A DNA stretch of 64,000 nucleotides, taken from positions 992,001 through 1,056,000 of the forward strand of contig VRMN01000001.1 in assembly GCA_008690995.1 (NCBI GenBank), written 5' to 3'. This stretch comes from Porphyridium purpureum (taxonomy: Eukaryota; Rhodophyta; Bangiophyceae; Porphyridiales; Porphyridiaceae). The notes under the pieces were generated by a model, which saw only the letters and a list, made by a program, of their open reading frames with translations, was not told the DNA's origin and searched no databases. Of the stretch, positions 1 through 8,581 are shown piece by piece. Within the stretch, counting starts at the first letter, position 1, and every line of letters begins with the position of its first letter. The position numbers and the translations under genes were made by a program.

Positions 1-1
1 T

Positions 2-2098
2 GCGCGTGACGTTCTGCTTCTTCGCGACGACGATGAGTCGCGCCGCAGCAGTCGTCGCCTGATCAACTGGGAGGGTTCTTCACAAAATCTCAAGAGCTGG
101 CTGGATAACCATCCCACTAGCGTAGTTCTGGCTACAGGCTTCATTGCGCGCATGCCGGACGGCGTGTCGAGCACGTTGGGCCGTAATGGCAGCGACCACT
201 CGGCGACATGCTTTGCAAGCATGCTGCGAGCGGCTGTATGCGAGATCTGGACTGATGTGGACGGCGTGTACTCTGCGGATCCGCGGCAAGTTCCGGATGC
301 TAGACTGATTGACTCGCTGAGCTACAAGGAGGCCAGCGAGCTTGCGTATTTTGGTGCCAAAGTGCTGCACCCGGACTGCATGTCGCCTCTTGTGAACGAC
401 TCGATTCCTTTGCGCATTCGAAACAGCTACAACCCAGAAGGGCTTGGCACTCTCGTGCGAGAGGACCGGTTGCTTTCCGACGCGGAAGTCAAGGTGACCG
501 ATCGCAGTGTTGGCGTCAAAGGCTTCTCGATCATGAACGATGTCGCACTAATCAATGTGGAAGGTGCCGGCATGATTGGCGTTCCGGGCATTGCCGGTCG
601 TATGTTCAATGCTTTGTTTGAGGCCAACGTGAGCTGTATCTTCATTTCTCAGGCTAGTTCAGAGTACTCAATCTGCTGCGGAGTGTCTGGTTCCGCGGTA
701 CAGGTGGCCAAGAACGCCATTCAGCGAGCCTTCCGTTTTGAGCTGGAAGAGAGAATTATCTCGGCCGTGACCATCGTGCCGGACGTGAGCATCCTCGCTT
801 TGGTGGGAGAGAATATGCAGCGCATTCCGGGAGTCGCGTCGCGGCTCTTTCAGAGCCTCTCGAACGTTGGCATCAGCGCCATTGCCATGGCGCAGGGCTC
901 ATCAGAGCGTAATTTGTCCGTTGTGGTTCGTGGCATTGACGCCAAGCGCGCGCTGCAGGCCGCGCACTCGTCGTTCTACCTGTCGCGGCTCCCGATCGCC
1001 GTAGGAATCATTGGCCCGGGTCTCGTCGGGGGCGTCCTATTGCTGCAGATCCAGGAACAAGCGGATCAGCTCGCGCGCGAGTTTGGCGTTCAGTTGCAGG
1101 TGCATGGGATTACGACATCGAGCAAGATGTTGCTCTCTGCCGCCACCGATGTGGAGGGCATCAATTTGAGCAAGTGGAAGAGCGACTTTGAGGATGCAGC
1201 CGGGCCTTCTAATATGGACCGCTTTGTAGAGCACTTGAAGCAAAGATCGCCCCATGTGGTGCTGTGTGACTGTACGGCATCGGAGGTGGTATCCGGCTTC
1301 TATGAAAATTGGCTCTCGCAAGGCTTGAACATTGTAACGCCGAATAAGAAGGCCAACTCTTCAAGCATGCAGCAGTACAAGAATCTTCGCCGCGCTCAGC
1401 TCGCGGGCAACCATTCGCACTTTTTCTATGAAGCCAACGTGGGCGCGGGCTTGCCCGTGATTTCAACGATGCGCGATCTGCTTCGCACCGGTGACAAGTT
1501 TCTGGAGATTGAAGGGATTTTTTCAGGAACACTCAGCTACATCTTTAATGAGTTTGACGGCTCGCGTCCCTTTTCTGAAATCGTTGGCCTGGCAAAGGAG
1601 CAAGGATACACCGAGCCAGACCCGCGCGACGACTTGTCAGGTATGGACGTAGCTCGCAAGGTTTGCATCTTAGCGCGAGAGATTGGGCTCGAAGTTGAGC
1701 TTGACCAAGTACCTGTGAAGAGCTTGGTACCGGACGAGCTCGCCGGCTCGGACGTGTCGATTGCCACCTTCATGGAAAGGCTACCCGAGTTTGATGGCAA
1801 CCTCGCCCAGATGGCGAGCGAGGCGGCACAGAAGCAAGAGCGCTTAAGGTACGTGGGTGTTATCGACGCCGTCAACAAGAAGTGCCGCGTCGAACTCCGT
1901 ACGTACCCGGAGACACATCCCTTTGGCGCGTTGAAAGGCTCAGACAATATTGTTCTGTTCCGTACTGTCCGGTACGACGCCCAGCCGTTGACCATCCGCG
2001 GTCCCGGGGCCGGGGCCGCAGTCACCGCCGCAGGCGTGTTTGGCGATGTCTTGCGCTTAGCGGCGTACCTGGGAGCGCCTTCAGCTGCCGATCTATGA
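2..2098 (+). CDS. Bifunctional aspartokinase / homoserine dehydrogenase, 5' truncated by window edge
   Basis: The frame is open from base 2, so the true start lies before the window; about 698 residues remain. The first part carries the aspartokinase C-terminal catalytic region (TGFIARMPDGVSSTLGRNGS, then the KVLHPDC segment), followed by two ACT-like regulatory modules. From about base 1000 comes homoserine dehydrogenase: the GIIGPGLVGG nucleotide-binding loop, NIVTPNKKAN, EANVGAGLPVI and GYTEPDPRDDLSGMDVARK. The enzyme catalyses the first and third steps from aspartate to threonine, methionine and isoleucine; in plants it is plastidial and feedback-inhibited by threonine through the ACT domains. 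The fused arrangement is known from plants and bacteria. Compartment cannot be judged because the N-terminus is missing. The family call is secure. Confidence 0.95.
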   Translation, partial: ARDVLLLRDDDESRRSSRRLINWEGSSQNLKSWLDNHPTSVVLATGFIARMPDGVSSTLGRNGSDHSATCFASMLRAAVCEIWTDVDGVYSADPRQVPDARLIDSLSYKEASELAYFGAKVLHPDCMSPLVNDSIPLRIRNSYNPEGLGTLVREDRLLSDAEVKVTDRSVGVKGFSIMNDVALINVEGAGMIGVPGIAGRMFNALFEANVSCIFISQASSEYSICCGVSGSAVQVAKNAIQRAFRFELEERIISAVTIVPDVSILALVGENMQRIPGVASRLFQSLSNVGISAIAMAQGSSERNLSVVVRGIDAKRALQAAHSSFYLSRLPIAVGIIGPGLVGGVLLLQIQEQADQLAREFGVQLQVHGITTSSKMLLSAATDVEGINLSKWKSDFEDAAGPSNMDRFVEHLKQRSPHVVLCDCTASEVVSGFYENWLSQGLNIVTPNKKANSSSMQQYKNLRRAQLAGNHSHFFYEANVGAGLPVISTMRDLLRTGDKFLEIEGIFSGTLSYIFNEFDGSRPFSEIVGLAKEQGYTEPDPRDDLSGMDVARKVCILAREIGLEVELDQVPVKSLVPDELAGSDVSIATFMERLPEFDGNLAQMASEAAQKQERLRYVGVIDAVNKKCRVELRTYPETHPFGALKGSDNIVLFRTVRYDAQPLTIRGPGAGAAVTAAGVFGDVLRLAAYLGAPSAADL

Positions 2099-2253
2099 GC
2101 TGGTCGTGCGGAAGTCGTTTGATTAAAGAGTTTGGGGTCATGGTAGTAGTGGCGTTTGTTTCCTTTGGAGGGTTTAGCTCAAACAGGTTGCGGCGGTAGC
2201 CCTTGTTCGCGCAGGTGCGGCTAGCAAGCTGAACGACTTTGTTTTCTCAGCAG

Positions 2254-2991
2254 ATGGAACGGGAGGCGCAGATCAGGGACATTGAACAGCGCTATGGGTT
2301 CACGCTTCGGCTCCCGTCACCAGACTGCTCGAGCGCGAAAGGACTGACCGTCCTGCTGGGCGGCGCGGCGATCCACGTTTCTGAGTACGAATCTACAATC
2401 CGTGTTCTCGTGGACGAGAAGCAATACGCTGTCATTGCGTTCAATCGCCTCGTCCCGCGTTTCTTTCGAGACTTTTTCAATGGGAAAACCCATGAAGCCA
2501 TGGCACGCGACGTCGTGGGAAGTGTGACGGAAGTCATGCAGTTATTCCCATTTCTCGGCGAGCAGTACTGCCTCGTGGGTCACAGCGTGGGCGGCAAAGT
2601 CGCCCTGTTGGTTGCCTCAAAGTACGAACAGCCAGCGCACCGCGTGAAAACCGTGCTGGCTCTGGATCCAGTTGACGGCAATCCATTGGAATTTACTTGC
2701 AATCCGGTGGCTGTTCCTCTTCAGAATTCACACGCAGCCCTGCATCTCACGCTCGCAGAGGTGAGCAGCTCCGGATCACCAGAAGGACAAAATGCAGAAG
2801 CGATACGAAAGGCGTGCACAGACCCATCGGCGATCAGCTCGTTCACTGTGCACAGAGGCGCGGGACATCTTTGTTGCACAGACCACGGCGGCGGCTGGCT
2901 GGCTTGGGCAGTTGTGCATCCCAAAGGCGAGGCTCACGAAAACGAGAGAGCCAAAGCCAATGCGCACGATATGATTCGAAAGCTTTTATGA
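2254..2991 (+). CDS. Chlorophyllase-like alpha/beta hydrolase
   Basis: The protein is about 245 residues from the ATG at 2254. A nucleophile elbow GHSVGGK is followed some 30 residues later by LALDPVDG, a pairing characteristic of chlorophyllase-type hydrolases (usual elbow GHSRGG). A late GAGH supplies the likely catalytic histidine. Chlorophyllases remove phytol from chlorophyll; here the substrate is inference, and a general esterase is the alternative. The family is usually longer than 300 residues, so the N-terminus is short. The ATG is directly preceded by a pyrimidine-rich stretch ending in cag, and the frame upstream closes after an ATG-led stretch at 2140. A short 5' exon is therefore possible. 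It ends 88 bp from the convergent ankyrin gene. Confidence 0.7.
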   Translation: MEREAQIRDIEQRYGFTLRLPSPDCSSAKGLTVLLGGAAIHVSEYESTIRVLVDEKQYAVIAFNRLVPRFFRDFFNGKTHEAMARDVVGSVTEVMQLFPFLGEQYCLVGHSVGGKVALLVASKYEQPAHRVKTVLALDPVDGNPLEFTCNPVAVPLQNSHAALHLTLAEVSSSGSPEGQNAEAIRKACTDPSAISSFTVHRGAGHLCCTDHGGGWLAWAVVHPKGEAHENERAKANAHDMIRKLL

Positions 2992-3079
2992 GAAGGAGCG
3001 CAAGCATGGAATGCAAATAAGCATGCAGTGTGGCGCGGGGTGCGGCGTGGACCGTCACGTACGGCTCTATTTTTCCTTT

Positions 3080-4369
3080 TCAAAGTGCAATGCCGAGAGC
3101 GTCCTGAAAAGCCGCAGCGACTTCTGTGTCTGCAAAGTCATCCGCTTCGCTACCTTTCTGTGCAACTTGCATTGCAGTAAGCCCTGTGTTGTTCCGAATT
3201 TCATGGTCGGCGCCGCTTCTCAGTAAGATCTCGATACACTCTGCGTCGTCCCAACTTCTGCCCCAGACCGCCGCCATGTGAAGCGGCGTATCTCCGTCTG
3301 AGGTTTTGTCGTTCACTCGGGCGCCATTCTCGACCAATATCTGGACAATGTCAAAGCGACCCCAGCGCGCCGCTTCGTGCAACGGTGAGGCGCAGCTGTC
3401 ACCTGCGGTTACATTGACGTCTGCACCAGCTCGCAAGAGCTCTTCCACAACGTCCTCATGCCCACCTCGCGCGGCTCGATGCAACGGTGTGTTGCCCTTG
3501 TCGTCTGGAAGTTGCGCATCAGCACGCGCAGTGAGAAGCTCGCGCACAATGTCGGCAAAGCCCAGGTAAGCGGCGCTCATAAGCGGCGTTTCGCCCTCTG
3601 CGTTGCGCGCGTTCACATGCGACACTGGTAGCATAACTTTGACTACCTCTTTGTTACCGGAATTCACTGCTTCGTGGAGCGGCGTGTTGCCAAACATGTG
3701 GACGGCGAGAGGATCGGCGCCCGCCTGCAACAATGCTTTAGCAGCGGCTGCGTGGCCACCCTTTCCTGCCCAGTGCAACGGTGTCCACCCAAACTTGTTC
3801 CGCGCTTGAATGAGCTCCTTTCTGGCCTCATCCGATCCTGCCCGCTGCAAGAGTAATTCAATCACGTTCGCATGACCCCAATGCGCCGCATGATGCATCG
3901 AGGATGACTCGAACTTGTTCACCGCCCGCACGTCCGCGCCGAAATCCAAGAGGAGCTGCACGTTCTCCTGATGCCCCGCGCGGCAGGCCCACATCAATGC
4001 CGTCCAACCGTCAGCGTTGCTCTCATTCGCGTCGCCTGGACTCTGCTCCAAGGCGGTGCGCAACGTGTCCAAGTCGCCTGCAAACGCTGACACGCTCACC
4101 ACGCCCTGCGGCTCATTCTTTTCCACACCCGCGACCGAAGCCGGCGGAGTGCTGGACGCCAACGACGACTCATCGTCCTCGCCCGTGGCACGCAAACTAT
4201 GCGGATGTGCGTCGGTCCGTCGCGAGCGGCAAGTACGAGGTGCACGCGCTCGCGCGACGACGAGGCCAGTGACCGAGCGCTCAACACCGCAAACACTCGC
4301 GCCTTGCCGACAGCAGCCGTTCTTCGAGAGCGCACAAGATCCCACGAAGGCCATGGCGAACGCAGGCAT
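3080..4369 (-). CDS. Ankyrin-repeat protein
   Basis: This is a 429-residue protein. Residues about 120-420 form at least eight ankyrin repeats with clear G-TPLH-AA-G cores (for example GWTPLHWAGKGGHAAAAKAL and GNTPLHRAARGGHEDVVEEL). The first 70 residues are rich in Arg, Ser and Ala with few acidic residues and several Cys, which resembles an organelle transit peptide; a second ATG at 4354 also fits. No catalytic domain is present, so the role is probably a protein-protein scaffold. Targeting is inference. The gene is convergent with the hydrolase gene. Confidence 0.85.
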   Translation of the reverse strand: MPAFAMAFVGSCALSKNGCCRQGASVCGVERSVTGLVVARARAPRTCRSRRTDAHPHSLRATGEDDESSLASSTPPASVAGVEKNEPQGVVSVSAFAGDLDTLRTALEQSPGDANESNADGWTALMWACRAGHQENVQLLLDFGADVRAVNKFESSSMHHAAHWGHANVIELLLQRAGSDEARKELIQARNKFGWTPLHWAGKGGHAAAAKALLQAGADPLAVHMFGNTPLHEAVNSGNKEVVKVMLPVSHVNARNAEGETPLMSAAYLGFADIVRELLTARADAQLPDDKGNTPLHRAARGGHEDVVEELLRAGADVNVTAGDSCASPLHEAARWGRFDIVQILVENGARVNDKTSDGDTPLHMAAVWGRSWDDAECIEILLRSGADHEIRNNTGLTAMQVAQKGSEADDFADTEVAAAFQDALGIAL

Positions 4370-6049
4370 GAATCAACTGCTTTCCAACCCACACTAGCAC
4401 GCACCGCCAATCGTCTCTGCAGACTCGATCTCCTGCTGCTTCGCATGCGCGCGAACGCACCTCGTCGCCGGCGCCTGTGACAGGCTTTCCGTGGAAGTAC
4501 AGTAATTAGTGTACTTTGTCATCTGCACCAAATTGAGTTGAAGCAGAGCTCCATAAGCAAAGCCTTGAGCGCGGCTTGGAGCGAAAGGAGCCGTGAGGTG
4601 CCTTGGTAGATCGATGCCGCGAAGGAAACGAACGGACACGGCACATGCGGCCTTCGTGTCTTAATGAGGAACACCTAGCGCTCGCCAACGACGCCTTCAA
4701 GTACTTGGGTCAGAATAAGGCAGCTTCAGCACTGGAACTCAACGCATGTCTTGGCGCTACCTTCGTTGACTTTCGTGTCAGGCCTGAGCATCTAGGTCTC
4801 GCCGCTAAAGATGACTAGTTGACGCGGAGGCGCAAGAATCATGACGGTTATCCTGAGACGCATTGTCGAAACGCTGTCGACTGCAGCGACGCCCCGACGT
4901 GCTTCTGTGCGGCCACGTCCGGTCGCACCTTCGACAACATCGTCTCCACACACGACACGGTGTTTGCATAGTTCGTGTACTGGCCACAGAACATGTATGG
5001 TCTCGGCAACGAGTGCGTAGAGGTCACTCACGATAAGACGTCTTCACTGAGCACACGGTCGTCGCTGCATCCACCGGTAGCCACTGTCTGGGGTTGGTAG
5101 CCGATGAAGAAGGCGTTCTGAACCAAGAACGCTTCTTCGATCTCATCCAGGCTTTTCTCACCAAAAAGGTGGCTGAAGGGCTGCCTGATACTGTTCGAGA
5201 ATGCAGGAGAACGTGCAGGCGAGGCATTCAGCAATCTCACTGAGAATTTGACAAACAAGATGTGCTTTACTATTCTATGCAGTCCGCACATTAACGTCAT
5301 CCAGAATTGATTCACGCAGTTTAAGCACTGCATTGGTGACTTGCATACCACAAACTGCGAGAAAATCGCAAAAGCCTGCACGGACGTCTTCACTGAGATG
5401 AAGCCCCAGCACGGCTAGAAACACTTGGACAAGGCATATCGCAAGTATGACTACCCACAGACAAAGAAATACCGGGGTCAACAGGGAAGCACCTTCCAAA
5501 GAACAACAAAGTCGGTCCTGCAGAAAGCCCTTCCCTGTAAGACGCGCGACATGCACATCATGAGGCTGAGGAGCTACCTTTAGGTGCAACACCGAGAGCA
5601 GATACGCTCGAAAGTGATCAGAGCCCTGAGTCTGAATAAGGACAGAGCATGACCCGGTTCACGTTGGACGACAATGCGGAAAGACAAGGACGCCTCGAAA
5701 CTGTTTTCGGAGATGCGTACCTTTAGTGGGTATAGAATGTGGGACAATTTGAAGTAACGCGAGCAGAATAAGTGACCGCTGAGGAGTTTGGTCAAGTTCC
5801 CGACACTCAACCACTACATGGCCCTCATCTGCGTTTATCGCATAGTGCGTCAAGAGAAGCGTACAACATGGTCGAAACGGTACGTGTTCATGTGAAATGC
5901 ACTGCAACAAGGGCTAATGTGGGCTCGCAGAACGTGTCTGCACCTCTCAAGTCAAATGTGCCTTCAAACGTTGAAGAAGGCACTTGCTCTTCTCGTCCCG
6001 AAGTATTAGAAGGTCAAGACTGGCCTCAAAACCAATAATCGAAAAAAAA
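4370..6049. other. Gene-poor spacer with broken quasi-coding frames
   Basis: No intact gene is recognised. Plus-strand frames between about 4600 and 6010 show runs with coding-like composition separated by stops, for example 4603-4818 and a same-frame series from 5240 to 6010. The stop frequency is not clearly below random expectation. This could be the upstream part of the decayed TnpB/Fanzor-like element that follows, or unrelated dead DNA. Confidence 0.4.
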
Positions 6050-6800
6050 TTGTTGTCATCCAGAGGCTACCGGAACGTGCCGAGCATGATCAGGATGCAC
6101 GGCCTGCAGTTCTTGAGAATGCACGTCCTTCACTGTCGTGATGCCGATGCACAGTTCTTTTCTCTTGGGCAAGGAGTTCGTCAAGGAGGGGCTCAAGGCG
6201 TTATATAAGGACGGCACGCCAAGCAGGTCTACCACAGAGAAGACCACGACGACCAAACATGCATTGCGCGAAGTCTACAATCTGCTCAACAAGCCGGACG
6301 CTAGCAAAACGTGTACCACCCACACCAGAGCACAGCGATCGACTGCGTGACCGCCAGTTTGATCAAGATGTGTGAGAACAGCATGAAGGCACACGTCATC
6401 ACGTACATAGAGTGCTTCGATAACGTAACCAGAGGCAAGAAACAAGCGACGTTATAGCAAGTCCAGAGCGGCGGTCAAGGGCAAGCGTCAGTGCATGTTG
6501 TCGCACAAGGCGGGCTACCAGGAATGCATGATTGATGCGTTTTATGCTAGTTGCCTTTGTAGCTGCTGCGAGAAACTCGGAGAGTACAAAATGACCCTAC
6601 ATTGCAGGAACACAAGCCCGCACAGAAGAAAACGCAGCAGAGGTCATGGGCTCGTCCGGCCATTGGCTCGTCCGATTTCCGTGGAAGAGAGACAAGAAAG
6701 CAACCAGCAACATCAGGAAGATTGCTATCAATTCCATCTAGGGCATGGAGCGAACCGAGCCGATCCGAAGAAGAGATCAAGCCAGATACACCGTTGGGAG
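6050..6800 (+). pseudogene. Decayed TnpB/Fanzor-like RNA-guided nuclease gene
   Basis: Five short stretches in changing plus-strand frames appear in the order expected of a Fanzor/TnpB protein. They are an N-terminal helix-rich piece (MIRMHGLQFLRMHVLH, about 6074-6135), LGKEFVKEGLKALYKDG (6163-6215), MCENSMKAHVITYIECF (6367-6420), IDAFYASCLCSCCEK (6532-6576) and WKRDKKATSNIRKIAINSI (6682-6738). The last two resemble the conserved DEY/F-TS-C-xx-C zinc-binding segment and the RDxNAAxNI RuvC-III segment. The middle of the protein, with RuvC-I and RuvC-II, is not seen, so there appears to be an internal deletion as well as several frameshifts and stops. Family assignment is by motif recognition only. 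Confidence 0.45.
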
Positions 6801-7043
6801 TAAAGCTCGCTCGAGTGGTCACAAGGCCTTCACCAAGCACTATAAACAGCCACGAGCAAAGTCTAAAGTCGAAGGAGATGAAATGCTTTTGACATTTGAA
6901 ATCCTCAATGTCTAAACGTAGTGTACGCTGCGGGCACCGGGAGTTGAGCAGAATCCTCCCATCCCGCAAATAGAGCGGCAGGATGAAGATTTCATTACGT
7001 TTATGGATTGCTCACCAATCATTAAGCGAAACACGAGTTTTCA

Positions 7044-8252
7044 TCACAGTTCCAAGACAATGCGACCGGCTACTTTTCCCTCCTTCATTTCCGCAAAGAC
7101 ATCGTTGAGGTCATCCAGGTGTTGGGTTCTGTAGATGGGCTTCACCTTACCTTGGGCGCAAAACTCAAGACACTCGGCGAGATCTTGACGCGTGCCAACA
7201 ATACTGCCGCGTACCGTGATACGCTTGAGAACCACGGGGAAAATCGGGATGCTAAAGTTACCGGGAGGCAGTGACACCAGCACAACGCACCCGTAGCGCT
7301 TGGACATCTGCACACAATCGTTAAAGACCTTGTTGCTGGTAGCCAGACAGAGCACACCCTCAGATCCTTTGCCGCCCGTGATCTTCAGCACTTCGTCTAC
7401 TGTGTTAGGCGTCGTGAGAAAGTCCACATAATGCGCGGCACCCAGCTTCTTGCACATGGCGCCCTTCTCCTCACCGCCATCTATGGCAATCACATTCATG
7501 CCCATCGCCTTAGCGTACTGAACGGCCAAGTGCCCAAGACCGCCGCCTGCGCCCACAATGGTTACATATTCGCCAGCCTTCACCTCGGACTCCTTGAGAG
7601 CCTTGTAGGTGGTCACACCGGCACAAAGAATCGGGGCCGCGTCGGCGTACGAGACGCCATCCGGGATGCGCGCCGCGTACTTGGCGTCAGCGATACAGTA
7701 CTCCTGGAAGGAGCCGTCCTTGGAGTATCCGCCGTTCTGCTGCTTCTCACACACGGTCTCATTGCCCTTGATGCAATGCTCACACTCGCCGCAAGCCGAG
7801 TAAAGCCACACAATGCCAACACGGTCACCGATTTTCAGCGACGTCACGCCGTCCCCGACAGCAACAACCTCACCGGCACCTTCGTGTCCGCCCGTCAGCG
7901 GTTTCTTGGGTGGAACTGGCCAATCGCCATCCTTTGCATGGAGGTCTGTGTGGCACACGCCCGTGACATGCACCTTCATGAGGATTTCACCTTTACCTGG
8001 GCTGGGCATCGGCACCTGCTTGAACACGTAGTCTGCGCCATTGCCCTCTGTTACGGCCGCCTTGTAAGTTTCTGGCAACTCCCCGCTCATGCGCACGAGC
8101 CGGCGAGACACGAGGCGAGCGTTGCGGGGGATGCCGAGCGAGCGACATCCCGCACGCGCGCGAACGCCGTGACTCACGACCGCGCCAGACCCGCATTTCC
8201 TGCGTGTCGCGGCTGAATCAAGAGCCTGCGCGCCGCACTGCGCGAACGCCAT
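7044..8252 (-). CDS. Zinc-dependent alcohol dehydrogenase (yeast ADH1 class) with N-terminal extension
   Basis: The protein is 402 residues from the ATG at 8252; the frame above it begins only with GTG. Catalytic zinc ligands sit in GVCHTDLHAKDGDWP, GGHEGAGEVVAVG and APILCAGVTTYKAL. The structural zinc uses the four cysteines of ACGECEHCIKGNETVCEKQ. The NAD site is VGAGGGLGHLAVQYAKAMG, followed by IDGGEEK. All match the tetrameric fermentative ADH class that interconverts acetaldehyde and ethanol. About 54 residues rich in Arg, Ala and Ser precede a second ATG at 8090 (MSGELPETYK), where cytosolic homologues would start. This suggests an organelle-targeted form or two isoforms from alternative starts. 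It is divergent from the RRP12 gene. Confidence 0.93.
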   Translation of the reverse strand: MAFAQCGAQALDSAATRRKCGSGAVVSHGVRARAGCRSLGIPRNARLVSRRLVRMSGELPETYKAAVTEGNGADYVFKQVPMPSPGKGEILMKVHVTGVCHTDLHAKDGDWPVPPKKPLTGGHEGAGEVVAVGDGVTSLKIGDRVGIVWLYSACGECEHCIKGNETVCEKQQNGGYSKDGSFQEYCIADAKYAARIPDGVSYADAAPILCAGVTTYKALKESEVKAGEYVTIVGAGGGLGHLAVQYAKAMGMNVIAIDGGEEKGAMCKKLGAAHYVDFLTTPNTVDEVLKITGGKGSEGVLCLATSNKVFNDCVQMSKRYGCVVLVSLPPGNFSIPIFPVVLKRITVRGSIVGTRQDLAECLEFCAQGKVKPIYRTQHLDDLNDVFAEMKEGKVAGRIVLEL

Positions 8253-8581
8253 AACCACGCCGAGCGCACACGGGCATACGGACCTCCTGTCACCCACACA
8301 GACCCAAACACACTAAACATCCCCAGCGTCGTGTGGGAACGCCATCCGCGAACGGAAAGCACGTTCTCAGTGTACACTACTCAGGCAGGAGGTTCAGTGT
8401 ATTGGGCCACGTCATGAGCTGTACCCCGGTGAACGTGCACTGTACCGCGACCAGAGCGTGCCGCCCGCGCTTCCGACGACTGCGTGCTGCGTGCTGCGGG
8501 CGGCGGCGTGTGCGTGTGTGTGGGAGAGACACGCGGGAAGATCGGCGCAACTGCTGCGGTCGTTCGGCATCAGTATGCGCC
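8253..8581. promoter_or_regulatory. Shared spacer between divergent ADH and RRP12 genes
   Basis: About 330 bp separate the two start codons, so the promoters must be close or shared. No TATA-like element stands out. Alternative in-frame ATGs (8090 for ADH, 8414 for RRP12) lie near or within it. Confidence 0.45.

Noticed and set aside
7431-8216. Plus-strand 261-residue frame
   Set aside because: It is the antisense shadow of the alcohol dehydrogenase gene and has no family features.
8333-8581. 5' extension of the RRP12 frame
   Set aside because: Its first codon is GTG and the encoded Arg/Cys-rich leader does not look like RRP12. ATG 8582 was preferred, with 8414 noted as an alternative.
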